From Verrucomicrobiota bacterium (GTDB lineage: Bacteria > Verrucomicrobiota > Verrucomicrobiia > CAIQCK01), in contig JACRJX010000039.1 of the NCBI GenBank assembly GCA_016235595.1, forward strand, positions 1 to 64,000: a stretch of DNA of 64,000 bases, given 5' to 3'. Below the pieces are notes generated by a model, which saw nothing but the letters and a program-made list of their open reading frames with translations, did no database searches and was not told where the DNA came from. Made by a program: the position numbers and the translations under genes. Positions 47,986-58,581 of the stretch are shown here, piece by piece; positions within the stretch are counted from its first letter, which is position 1; each line of letters begins with the position of its first letter.

Positions 47986-48552
47986 ATGACTACCATATTA
48001 TCCACGGAATTCAGGCGTGGCATCACCCTGATGCTGGATGGCGTTCCCCACATGATCGAAAGCCTGCGCACTTCCGGCACCGCGCAAACCCGGCACAAGA
48101 TGCACGTCCGGGTGCGGAACTTGAACACGAACCGCGTCGTTGAGCGATTGTTTTCCGAGAACGAACGCGTGATTGTCGCTGATCTGGAAACCCGCATGGT
48201 TCAACTGAGTTACCATCAGGATGACAAGTTTGTGTTCACCGACTCCGAAACCTACGACGAAGTGACCATGACGGCCGATCAAGTCGGCGAACGTCACTGT
48301 TTTCTAAAGGAGAACGAGGCATACAAAGCCTTCTACCTCGAAGGCAAGCTGCTCGACATCGAGCTTCCCGAAAACGTGGTGTTGAAGGTCATCGAGACTG
48401 CCTCTCCGCAAAAGGGAGGTTCGCAATCCTCTTTCAAGACCTCAAAACTCGAGGGCGGACTGGAGGTCATGGTGCCTCTGTTTATCGGGCCGGGCGACTT
48501 GATCCGCGTGGACACGGCAGAGCGAACATACATCTGCAAGGTGGCGGAGTAG
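47986..48552 (+). CDS. Elongation factor P family protein (EF-P/YeiP-like paralog)
   Basis: EFRRGITLMLDGVPHMIES...RNLNTNRVVERLF...DDKFVFTDSETYDEVTM...VVLKVIETA...LEGGLEVMVPLFIGPGDLIRVDTAERTYICK. Confidence 0.92.
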   Translation: MTTILSTEFRRGITLMLDGVPHMIESLRTSGTAQTRHKMHVRVRNLNTNRVVERLFSENERVIVADLETRMVQLSYHQDDKFVFTDSETYDEVTMTADQVGERHCFLKENEAYKAFYLEGKLLDIELPENVVLKVIETASPQKGGSQSSFKTSKLEGGLEVMVPLFIGPGDLIRVDTAERTYICKVAE

Positions 48553-48703
48553 CCAAAGCAGAAGAGCCGGCAAGCCGACTCTTGGCGTCCGTCTGACATT
48601 GTCGTTGTCACTGGTGTCACGGATTGTCACCGGGATCGCTCCGTGGTTTCGCCAGACGGCAGTCTTGCCGGCTGGACGCGGTTGTGTTACTCGAAGGAAC
48701 GTC

Positions 48704-49564
48704 ATGCCCGGCAAGAGCTATCCTCGCCGTCTCTATCTGCCTCCGGCTGGCCGGCCCCGCTGGTTGCCGCGCAACCCCGATGCATGGGACCTGCTTTATC
48801 TTTCGTGGGGCCAGCGATGGTTTGGCGACAGTCCCATCCCGGTTGCCATGCACGATGGGTGGGTGTATGTGGTCATTCTGGAGGGCACGCCGACCTTGGT
48901 GACCGGCGACGGTCTGGTGGAAATGCGGACCGGCAGTGTCCTCATCATCCATCCCGACTGCGCGTATGGCTGGACCGACTCGCCGCGCCGTTCAAGCCGG
49001 ATTCTGACATGGCTGTGGCGCTCGGCTCCCGCGCTCGCCTCCCTCCAGCCGCCACGGGGCGGTTTCCGCCGCTTCGAACTGGACCGCGCCACTCTGCGCA
49101 GGCTCGCTGCGCTGCACGTGAACTGTGTCCGTGAAGTCGCGACGCCCGACGAGGCCGCCGTCCTGTCGCTGCACTGCGCGCGGCTGGAATTGGACATCGC
49201 CCTGGCGCGCGCTGAAAACCGTCCGCCCGAGGTGGACTCGCGTTATCGGATGAAGCTGGCGCTGGAGTTTCTGCGCAACAATCCCGCCGAGCGCCAGCCG
49301 GCGCAGCGTCTGTGCGAATACCTGCAAGTGACGCCCGCGGCCCTCAACGAGCTTTTCCGCCAGCACAGCGGCGAGAACGCCCGGAGCTTCCTGCTTCGCT
49401 GGCGGATGGAGCTGGCTCGCGTGAAACTGCGCGACGGGCGGTTGCCGGCCAAGCAGGTGGCGTTCGAGTTGGGCTACCGTCACGCGAACGATTTCAGCCG
49501 CGCGTTCAAACGGTTCTTTGGCGTCACCGCACGCAAAGTAGCAGCACCGGGCAAAGCCGGCTAA
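48704..49564 (+). CDS. AraC family transcriptional regulator
   Basis: C-terminal double HTH: LCEYLQVTPAALNELFRQHSGENARSFLLRWRMELARVKL...VAFELGYRHANDFSRAFKRFFGVTARK; cupin-like N-terminus. Confidence 0.93.
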   Translation: MPGKSYPRRLYLPPAGRPRWLPRNPDAWDLLYLSWGQRWFGDSPIPVAMHDGWVYVVILEGTPTLVTGDGLVEMRTGSVLIIHPDCAYGWTDSPRRSSRILTWLWRSAPALASLQPPRGGFRRFELDRATLRRLAALHVNCVREVATPDEAAVLSLHCARLELDIALARAENRPPEVDSRYRMKLALEFLRNNPAERQPAQRLCEYLQVTPAALNELFRQHSGENARSFLLRWRMELARVKLRDGRLPAKQVAFELGYRHANDFSRAFKRFFGVTARKVAAPGKAG

Positions 49565-49636
49565 TGCTAGCAGTTTGTTGTTCCACGCGCCCGGTCGTGT
49601 GGCTATGAAAGCGCCCACTCAATCACCACGACGACC

Positions 49637-51001
49637 ATGAGCCACATTCATCTCCCCCTCACCCGACGTTCGTTCCTCCGCCGCGCCTCCGCCGCCATCG
49701 CAGGCATCGCCGGCGCGCCCACCATCCTGCCCACATCGGTGTTCGGCGCCAACGCGCCCAGCAACCGCGTCACCATCGGCTTCATCGGCTGCGGGCGGCA
49801 GTGCTACTACGCCAACATTCCCGGCTTCCTCAAAGTCGCCGGCGTCCAAGCCGTCGCCGTATGCGACGTGGACTCATGGCGCATGGCGCAGGCGAAGAAG
49901 CTGATCGAGGACACTTGCGCGAAGAAGAAGGATGGCAGCTTCAAAGGCTGCGCGACTTACAAGGACTTCCGGGAACTGCTCGCCGACAAGGGCATTGACG
50001 CGGTGATGATCTCCACACAGGACCATTGGCACGTGCCTATGGCCGTCGCCGCTGTGCGCGCCGGCAAGGACGTGGCGCTGGAGAAGCCGATCACCCGCTA
50101 CATTGACGAGGGCCGCCTGCTCGCCAGCGAGGTCGCGAAGCATAAGCGCGTTTTCCGCGTGGACAGCGAGTTTCGCTCGTTGGAGCCGATGCACCGCGCC
50201 GCTGAATTGGTCCGCAACGGCCGCATCGGCAAGGTCCGCGTCGTCCGCACCGGCTCGCCCAAGGAGCAGTTTCCCGACGAACCCGAAACGGTGACCGAGC
50301 CGCCCGCGAACCTCGACTACGATCTCTGGCTCGGCCCCGCGCCGAAGGTCCCCTACATGCAGAAGCGCGTCCACACGCCGCAGAACCTCAAGAGCCGTCC
50401 CGGCTGGATGCGCAGCCTCGATTACTGCGACGGCATGATCACCAACTGGGGCACCCACCTCAACGACATCGGCCAGTGGGGCGCCGGCACCGAGCGCACC
50501 GGCCCCGTCGAGATTAAGGCCACGGGCAAATTCCACGATGGCAAAGTTTGGAACGTGCTGGAGAGCTTCGACGCTTGGTACAAATTCGCCAACGGCATCG
50601 AGCTGTTCTACCAGATGGGCGAACCTCACGTCCGCTTCGAGGGCGACAAAGGCTGGATCCACGTCAACTATATGGCCAGCAAGCTCTCGCCCGAGCGGCT
50701 CAAAGCCAGCGACCCAGCGATCCTCAAGGAGAAAATCGGCCCCGAAGAACTGCACTTCCCGCTCAAGAGCGAGAAGCAGGATTTCATAGACGCCGTGCGT
50801 TCGCGCGGACAAACACTGGAGGACGAGGAAGTCGGCCAGCGCACCACCTCGCTCTGCCACCTCGCCCATATCGCCATCCAGCTCGGCGGAGTGAAACTCG
50901 CGTGGGACCCCGACAAGGAAGTGTTCGCCCACAACGACGACGCCAACAAACTGGCCAAGCGTCCGCCGATGCGCGCGCCATGGAGCTTTGACAAACTATG
51001 A
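49637..51001 (+). CDS. Tat-exported Gfo/Idh/MocA oxidoreductase
   Basis: TRRSFLRRASAAIAGIAGAPTIL Tat signal; RVTIGFIGCGRQ; GKDVALEKPITRYIDEG; MITNWGTHLNDIGQWG. Confidence 0.93.
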   Translation: MSHIHLPLTRRSFLRRASAAIAGIAGAPTILPTSVFGANAPSNRVTIGFIGCGRQCYYANIPGFLKVAGVQAVAVCDVDSWRMAQAKKLIEDTCAKKKDGSFKGCATYKDFRELLADKGIDAVMISTQDHWHVPMAVAAVRAGKDVALEKPITRYIDEGRLLASEVAKHKRVFRVDSEFRSLEPMHRAAELVRNGRIGKVRVVRTGSPKEQFPDEPETVTEPPANLDYDLWLGPAPKVPYMQKRVHTPQNLKSRPGWMRSLDYCDGMITNWGTHLNDIGQWGAGTERTGPVEIKATGKFHDGKVWNVLESFDAWYKFANGIELFYQMGEPHVRFEGDKGWIHVNYMASKLSPERLKASDPAILKEKIGPEELHFPLKSEKQDFIDAVRSRGQTLEDEEVGQRTTSLCHLAHIAIQLGGVKLAWDPDKEVFAHNDDANKLAKRPPMRAPWSFDKL

Positions 51002-51852
51002 GAACCTGCATTCTTGCCTCCGTCATTGCGCTGACAGCCATAGTGGCAAACGCCGAGACGAATCCGTTCTTCGTTTTCGACAACGGCTTGCGCGGCGAAA
51101 ACCTCAAGACCATCGAGTCGCAGTTGGACCTCGCGAAGGAGATCGGTTTCGCGGGACTTGCGTGGCGCACCGACGCGCCTGAGCGCGTCAAACAGGTCCT
51201 CGACGGTTGCCGGCAGCGCGGAATGAAATGCTTCGTCATCTACGCCAACCTCGAACTCAAGGACGGCAAGCTGGTTTACAAACCGGAGTTGAAGGAGATC
51301 ATCGCGCTCTGCAAAGGCACCGACACGATGATCTGGCCAAACATGACCAGCAAGCAGTTCAAAAACTCCGACCCCGCCGGCGACGACATCGCCGTGGCCG
51401 GCCTGCGAGAGCTGGCGGACCTCTGCGAGGCCAACGGCCTCCGCATCGCCATCTACCCGCACGTCAACATGTGGGTCCACCGCGTCGAGGACGCGTTGCG
51501 CGTCGTCAAGAAGGTGAACCGCAAGAACGTCGGCCTGACATTCAACCTTTGCCATGCGTTGCTGGACGAAGCCGAGGCGCGCATCCCGGCGCTCATCGAA
51601 GAGGCCGCGCCACACATGTTCGTGGCCACCATCAACGGAGCCGACAGCGGCGCGTCGAAGAAGGAAATGCCGCGCATCATCCAGACGCTCGACAAGGGCA
51701 CCTACGACGTGGGCATCGTATTGAAGAAGCTCAAGGCCGTCGGCTTCAAAGGCCCGATCGGCCTTCAGTGCTACAACATCAAGGGCGACCCCAAAACGCT
51801 GCTGACCGGTTCAATGGCTGCTTGGCGAAAGATGTCAAACCTGCTTAAGTAA
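50998..51852 (+). CDS. Exported sugar phosphate isomerase/epimerase-like TIM barrel
   Basis: Signal peptide MRTCILASVIALTAIVANA; LDLAKEIGFAGLAWRTD; LADLCEANGLRIAIYPHVNMWV; VGLTFNLCHALLDE. ATGA overlap with the upstream gene. Confidence 0.9.
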   Translation: MRTCILASVIALTAIVANAETNPFFVFDNGLRGENLKTIESQLDLAKEIGFAGLAWRTDAPERVKQVLDGCRQRGMKCFVIYANLELKDGKLVYKPELKEIIALCKGTDTMIWPNMTSKQFKNSDPAGDDIAVAGLRELADLCEANGLRIAIYPHVNMWVHRVEDALRVVKKVNRKNVGLTFNLCHALLDEAEARIPALIEEAAPHMFVATINGADSGASKKEMPRIIQTLDKGTYDVGIVLKKLKAVGFKGPIGLQCYNIKGDPKTLLTGSMAAWRKMSNLLK

Positions 51853-51873
51853 CCGGCAGCCCGCGAGAATATT

Positions 51874-52599
51874 ATGAAACCTCTGCCCAAGTCTCTGGCG
51901 CTTGCACTCCTCACCCTGATCCCCGCCCTGCCCCTCCTGGCAGCCGACCCGCCGAACACGCTGACCGCCGAAGAAAAGGCCGCTGGCTGGCAGTTGCTTT
52001 TCGACGGCAAATCGCTCGCCGGCTGGCGCGCCTACAAGACGCCCAAAGGCACGGGTGAGATCGGCCCCGGCTGGAAAGTTGAAAACGGCCTGTTGAAAAA
52101 ACTCGTCGGTGTCAAAGGCGGCGACATCATCACTGTGAAGCAGTATGACGACTTCGAACTGACGTGGGAGTGGCGCATTGAGAAAGGCGGCAACAACGGC
52201 GTGAAGTATCTCGTTACCGAGCAACGGCCCTCCGCGCCCGGCCACGAGTATCAGATGCTCGACGATGAGTTCGAGAAGTGGGCCAAGAAACCCGCGAAGG
52301 ACCACACGGCCTCGTTTTATGAAGTGTTGCCGCCGGTGGCGGACAAGGGCTACAAGCCGGCGGGCGAATGGAACTGTTCCCGAATCCTGCTAAAGGGCAA
52401 CCACGTGGAGCACTGGCTAAACGGCAAGAAGGCCATCGAATACGAACTCGGCAGCGACACTGTCAAAGCCGCCGTCGCAGAGAGCAAGTTCAAGAAATAT
52501 CCCGACTTCGGCCAGAAGATCAAAGGCCACATCATGCTGACCGATCACCACGACGAAGCATGGTTCCGCAACATCAAGCTGCGCGAACTCTCGAAGTAA
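51874..52599 (+). CDS. Exported DUF1080 (3-keto-disaccharide hydrolase) protein
   Basis: WQLLFDGKSLAGWRAYKTPKG...GPGWKVENGLLKK...FELTWEWRIEKGGNNGVKYLV...WNCSRILLKGNHVEHWLNGKKAIEYELGS. Confidence 0.95.
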   Translation: MKPLPKSLALALLTLIPALPLLAADPPNTLTAEEKAAGWQLLFDGKSLAGWRAYKTPKGTGEIGPGWKVENGLLKKLVGVKGGDIITVKQYDDFELTWEWRIEKGGNNGVKYLVTEQRPSAPGHEYQMLDDEFEKWAKKPAKDHTASFYEVLPPVADKGYKPAGEWNCSRILLKGNHVEHWLNGKKAIEYELGSDTVKAAVAESKFKKYPDFGQKIKGHIMLTDHHDEAWFRNIKLRELSK

Positions 52600-52636
52600 C
52601 GGCGACGATGAGAACGACTCAGCCAGAACAACGCTT

Positions 52637-52744
52637 CCTGAATGTGGGAGGGGCCTCAGCGCCCCGACTGTGGCAGCGAAGTCGATGGCTTGGCTATGGC
52701 GGCGCGGGCGCCGTCGGGGCGCTGAGGCCCCTCCCACATTCAGG
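52637..52744. repeat. Palindromic repeat element, copy 2 (108 bp, perfect 31-bp arms)
   Basis: CCTGAATGTGGGAGGGGCCTCAGCGCCCCGA (52637-52667) ... TCGGGGCGCTGAGGCCCCTCCCACATTCAGG (52714-52744). Confidence 0.95.
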
Positions 52745-52769
52745 CGACTGCGTCGGCAGAAGGCGGTTC

Positions 52770-53741
52770 ATGGTGAAAGACCGTTGCTGCGGCGGCGTTT
52801 CAGTCATGGCAATTCTGGTGAGCTTGCTCTGCATCCACGGGTTTGTTGCAGGCGCGGCTGAGAAAACCGCAGCCTCCGCGTTCGGTTGGGAAGCGATGCC
52901 GAACGACACCGGTCTGGTCCTCATCAACAAGGGCACCTCTCTGCCCGTCTGGCGCGCTGTGTGCGACCCCGCGCAGCCGAAGCCCTACATCTACCCGCTC
53001 GCCACGATCGACGGCACCGAACTGACTGCGAACTCTCCCGCCGACCACGTCTGGCACCACAGTCTGTGGTTCGCCTGGAAATACATCAACGGGATCAATT
53101 ACTGGGAAGTGGACAAGAAGACCGGCCTCAGCGCCGGCCGCACCAACATCAAGTCCGCCAGCTTCCGCCGCGGCGATGATTTCTCCGCGCGCGCCGAGAT
53201 GGCCATCGAGTATGCCCCGCCCGGCCAGCCGCCGGTGCTGCGTGAAACGCGCGTGCTGGAATTCATCGCGCCAAGAGCGGATGGCTCGTATGCGATTGAC
53301 TGGGACGCGAAGTTCACCGTCGGCGACGCAGACATCACGCTCGACCGCACGCCGCCCAAGGCCAAGAGCGGCGGTTACGCTGGCTTGTCGCTGCGTTTTC
53401 CAAAGGGAACCACCGGCTGGAGCTTCCTGACAAGCGAGGGCGCGCACAACTCCGACGAAGGCAACGGGAAAAGCGCGCGCTGGGTGGATTTCTCCGGCCC
53501 GACCAAAAAGGGCACGGTCGCCGGCATTGCCGTGTTCGATCATCCAGCCAATCCGCGTTATCCCACGGCATGGTATCTCAACGAGAGCCATCCTTATTTC
53601 AGTCCCGCGCTGATCTACCAGAAACCGATGACATTGAAGGCCGGCGCGACGATGCGGCTGCGCTACCGCGTGCTGGTCCACAACGCCGCCGGCGATGCCG
53701 CCGCGCTCGAACGCTGGTGGAAGTCGTTCACAACAGATTAG
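52770..53741 (+). CDS. Exported PmoA-like (DUF6807) family protein
   Basis: PYIYPLATIDGTELTANSPADHVWHHSLWFAWKYINGINYWE; VAGIAVFDHPANPRYPTAWYL. The ORF-track start at 52368 reads through the repeat. Confidence 0.85.
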   Translation: MVKDRCCGGVSVMAILVSLLCIHGFVAGAAEKTAASAFGWEAMPNDTGLVLINKGTSLPVWRAVCDPAQPKPYIYPLATIDGTELTANSPADHVWHHSLWFAWKYINGINYWEVDKKTGLSAGRTNIKSASFRRGDDFSARAEMAIEYAPPGQPPVLRETRVLEFIAPRADGSYAIDWDAKFTVGDADITLDRTPPKAKSGGYAGLSLRFPKGTTGWSFLTSEGAHNSDEGNGKSARWVDFSGPTKKGTVAGIAVFDHPANPRYPTAWYLNESHPYFSPALIYQKPMTLKAGATMRLRYRVLVHNAAGDAAALERWWKSFTTD

Positions 53742-53758
53742 AGAAAGGAACCCCCATC

Positions 53759-55111
53759 ATGATGACCCGTCGCCATTTCCTCAAACAAGGGAGCATCGCC
53801 ACCAGCGCATTGCTCATCGGCACCCACCGCGCGTGGGCCGGCGCCAACAACCGTGTCCGCCTTGCTGTCGTTGGCATTCACGGCATGGGCCAAAGCCACA
53901 TCAGGGCTTACAACGAACTGCCCAACGTCGAGGTGGCAGCGCTGTGCGACATTGATGAGAACCTTTTCCCGGAGGTCATCGCCAAGCATTTCACCAAGAA
54001 GAATCGCCCCGCGCCGAAGACCTACACCGATATCCGGAAGATGGTCGAGGACAAGGAGATTGACGGCTTCTCGGTCGTCACGCCGAACCACTGGCACACG
54101 CTCGCGGCAATCTATGGCATCCAGGCCGGCAAACATGTCTCGGTCGAGAAACCGTGCTGCCACAATTTCTTCGAGGGCCGCAAGCTCGTCGAGGCATCGA
54201 AGAAGTACCGTGTGCTCGTCCAGGACGGCGCTGAACAACGCAGCAACCCGTGCTCGCAGACGATGGCACAGTTCCTCGAAGAAGGCGGGCTCGGCGAGGT
54301 CTATATGGCCAAGGGCATGTGTTACAAGTGGCGCAAGACCATCGGCCACTTCGAGGACGAGCCGGTGCCGAAGGGCGTCCATTACGACCTCTGGCAAGGC
54401 CCCGCGCCAGCGCGGCCGTTCAACAAAAACCGCTTCCACTACGAGTGGCACTGGAACTGGGCCTACGGCAACGGCGATATGGGCAACCAGGGCGTGCACG
54501 AGATGGACATCGCCCGCTGGGGTCTCGGCGTGAAGCTCCCGACGAAAATCAGCGCGATGGGCGGCCACGTCATGTTCAACGACGACCAGCAGACGCCGAA
54601 CGTGTTGATGGCGATGTTCGAGTTCCCGAACCCCAAGGGCGGCGGCGACAAGAAGAAGATTCTCCAGTTCGAAGTGCGGCATTGGATCGGCAACAGCGAA
54701 GACGCGATGTGGATGAAGAACGCCGGCACGGATGGCTACAAGGCCACCAGCGCCGGCAACACCGTCGGGAACCTGTTCTTCGGCTCCAAAGGCTACATGG
54801 CCAAGAACGTCAACGAGTGGCGCACGTTCCTCGGCGAGAAACGCGAGGCCGGTCCGACCGGCAAGGGCGCGGGCAATCACTACGAGGTCTTCGTCAACGC
54901 CATCCGCGACCCGAAGCCGGAGACATTCAATCAAAGCATCCAGGAGGGCTTCTACTCCTGCGCGCTTATTCATCTCGGCAATATCTCCTATCGGCTGGGC
55001 CGCAGCCTGGAGTTCGATCCGGCGACGATGACTTTCCCGCACGACAAGGAAGCCAACGCGATGCTCACGCGCGAATACCGCGCGCCGTTTGTGGTGCCGG
55101 ACAAGGTCTAA
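53759..55111 (+). CDS. Tat-exported Gfo/Idh/MocA oxidoreductase
   Basis: MMTRRHFLKQGSIATSALLIGTHRAWAGA; VRLAVVGIHGMGQSHIRAYNELPNVEVAALCDID; GKHVSVEKPCCHNFFEGRKLVEA; MGNQGVHEMDIARWG. Confidence 0.93.
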   Translation: MMTRRHFLKQGSIATSALLIGTHRAWAGANNRVRLAVVGIHGMGQSHIRAYNELPNVEVAALCDIDENLFPEVIAKHFTKKNRPAPKTYTDIRKMVEDKEIDGFSVVTPNHWHTLAAIYGIQAGKHVSVEKPCCHNFFEGRKLVEASKKYRVLVQDGAEQRSNPCSQTMAQFLEEGGLGEVYMAKGMCYKWRKTIGHFEDEPVPKGVHYDLWQGPAPARPFNKNRFHYEWHWNWAYGNGDMGNQGVHEMDIARWGLGVKLPTKISAMGGHVMFNDDQQTPNVLMAMFEFPNPKGGGDKKKILQFEVRHWIGNSEDAMWMKNAGTDGYKATSAGNTVGNLFFGSKGYMAKNVNEWRTFLGEKREAGPTGKGAGNHYEVFVNAIRDPKPETFNQSIQEGFYSCALIHLGNISYRLGRSLEFDPATMTFPHDKEANAMLTREYRAPFVVPDKV

Positions 55112-55202
55112 AAACAGCTTCTGTAGCCGCCGATGTGAGAAGGCGGAGGCGTTGCGGCAAGCCGCGCGTCCGCCGCCTTACGGCGGCGATTACGACAATA
55201 CC

Positions 55203-56348
55203 ATGACACCGCGCGAACGCCTTCTAACCACCCTCCGCGGCAAGATCGCCGACCGCGTGCCGGTCGCGCCGTTCGTGCAGGAGGAATACCTCTCCTTCTA
55301 CTATCCACAGAAGCCGAAGCTCGACCGGGTCATTGACGCCACAGAACTGGCCAATGAACTCGACTTCGATTTGATGGCGAAGCATCGCGCACTGGAAGCG
55401 CCGCACTTCTTCCGGCGCAGTCATCCAAACTGGGAACTCCGCCGCACCGAGACGCGCAGCGACGGTATGATCCAGCGGCGTCTGGAAATCGTCACGCCGA
55501 CGCGGACGCTTGTGCAGGAGGAGACCGGTCCCGACAGCGGTGCGGCCACCACCGGTGTGCGGTTTCACGTCACGCGGACTCTCCTGCAAGACGCGGACGA
55601 TACGGAGGCGTTCCTGAAATGGCTGCCGGCACTCGACAACGAGGACCGCTGCTTCATGCGCGAAACCGCCGACACCTGGCGGCGCATCCTCGGCGACCGC
55701 GGCGTGCTCGCGCCGTGGGGATTCGCGGGCGTTTTCAACTTCTGCGCCGACCTGTGCGGCATGGACAACTTCTACATCGCACCCTACATGGACGAGGCAT
55801 CCTATCGCGCGCTGATGAGCGGCGTGGCCGATGGGATGTGCGCCTACAGCGCGGCGCTCGGCGAGACGGCGATTGACTGCATCGGCATCCAAGGCCACAT
55901 GGCCGGCGGCTCGACCACCGGGCCGGATTTCTTCCGGCAATTTGTCCTGCCGTATGAAAAACGAATGATCGACGCCATCCACGCCGCCGGCAAGTTCAGC
56001 GTCTATCACAACTGCGGTTGCGCGAAGATTCTCTATGAGAACTACCGCGAACTGGGCATGACCGTCTGGGAAACCGTCAGCGAGCCGCCCCGTGGCGACA
56101 ACAAGCTTGCCGACGCGAAGGCGGTGCTCGGCGACCGCCTCTGTTTGCTTGGCAACCTCGATCAGGTGGATTTCCTCAAACGCGCCACGCCAAAGGAAGT
56201 GGATGCCGCCACACGTGAGATCGTCCGCATTGGCAAGCCAGGCGGCCGTTACATCTTCTCGACCTCCGACTATCTCGAGAAAGGCACGCCGCGCGAGAAC
56301 GTCGTCGCGATGATTGAGGCCGCGAAAGACGAAGGCCGTTACGCCTGA
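55203..56348 (+). CDS. Uroporphyrinogen decarboxylase/MtaA-CmuA family protein
   Basis: MTPRERLLTTLRGKIADRVPVAPF; VLAPWGFAGVFNFCADLCGMDNF; KFSVYHNCGCAKILYENYRELG; GTPRENVVAMIEAAK. Confidence 0.88.
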   Translation: MTPRERLLTTLRGKIADRVPVAPFVQEEYLSFYYPQKPKLDRVIDATELANELDFDLMAKHRALEAPHFFRRSHPNWELRRTETRSDGMIQRRLEIVTPTRTLVQEETGPDSGAATTGVRFHVTRTLLQDADDTEAFLKWLPALDNEDRCFMRETADTWRRILGDRGVLAPWGFAGVFNFCADLCGMDNFYIAPYMDEASYRALMSGVADGMCAYSAALGETAIDCIGIQGHMAGGSTTGPDFFRQFVLPYEKRMIDAIHAAGKFSVYHNCGCAKILYENYRELGMTVWETVSEPPRGDNKLADAKAVLGDRLCLLGNLDQVDFLKRATPKEVDAATREIVRIGKPGGRYIFSTSDYLEKGTPRENVVAMIEAAKDEGRYA

Positions 56349-56441
56349 TCGCGGTTGCGGCAACTCAACCCGAAGGCTGAAGCTGTGCTGACAGGGACAC
56401 CGGCGCCGTGGTCAATCACGGCGTTTGGCTTATGATCTTGC

Positions 56442-57809
<1,368 letters not shown>

Positions 57810-57989
57810 TCGGTGGCATGGTAACACCACAACCGGGCGCGGCACAACGGCAAAGCCGGAGGCCGCAGGCTGCGGCGGGGAACATGGGCGCCGAACAACG
57901 CGCGATTCCGGGCGCGGAGAGTCGGGGTTTTCCCTACGCGCTGTTCGGGATGTTCCCGAGTAGCGCGTTTTGCCCCTGAAGCGTAGTGT

Positions 57990-58538
57990 TTGTCATCGAC
58001 AACGTGGGAGTGTTCGCGAGCGCCTATGCTTGATGAATGTGTTCCCAAGGAGTCGTGCGTCATGACAATCGTACTAGAGATTTGGGGCATCTGCCTCGGC
58101 GTGGTTTTCATTTTGTGCCTGGCGTTATGCCGCGCAGCCAAGCGACCGATACCCGGCATCAGACACTCGAATCCCATCATTCTCGTCATGGACGACAATG
58201 CCGGCGTTCTTAACACAGTCCGCATGGGGTTGGAGAACGAAGGCTATACGGTTCTCACAGCCTCCGATCCAAACGAAGGACTGCGGTTATTCAAGGAAGG
58301 ATGCCAGAATATCAGTCTGGTCCTACTGGATGCCTCCATGCCTGAAATGACAGGGCATCGCATGTTCGAGAACTTGTGGAAGATTGACGCCGAGGTGCCG
58401 GTCCTGCTAATGGCCCGCTTTTACGAAGAGATCGCGGCAGCCGGGGAACTCAAGAGCAATGTTCACGGATCCTTGCTCAAGCCGTTCTCCCTGGGCGATC
58501 TGGTCGGAAAAGTGCGGGAACTGGTCAGCTTCGCGTAA
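57990..58538 (+). CDS. Membrane-anchored single-domain response regulator
   Basis: N-terminal TM (IVLEIWGICLGVVFILCLALCRAA), then REC: PIILVMDDNAGVLNTVRMGL, LVLLDASMPEMTGHRM, LLKPFSLGDLVGKVRELV. Confidence 0.8.
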   Translation: MSSTTWECSRAPMLDECVPKESCVMTIVLEIWGICLGVVFILCLALCRAAKRPIPGIRHSNPIILVMDDNAGVLNTVRMGLENEGYTVLTASDPNEGLRLFKEGCQNISLVLLDASMPEMTGHRMFENLWKIDAEVPVLLMARFYEEIAAAGELKSNVHGSLLKPFSLGDLVGKVRELVSFA

Positions 58539-58581
58539 GCTGTGCCAAGTCGCGCGCTGTCGTTGAGTGGGGTATTTCCTT

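Noticed and set aside
48562-48583. AAGAGCCGGC-AA-GCCGACTCTT as a terminator after the EF-P gene
   Set aside because: Stem has a mismatch and no T-tract follows; too weak to call.
53738-55042. 434-aa minus-strand ORF
   Set aside because: Antisense to the Gfo/Idh/MocA gene at 53759-55111.
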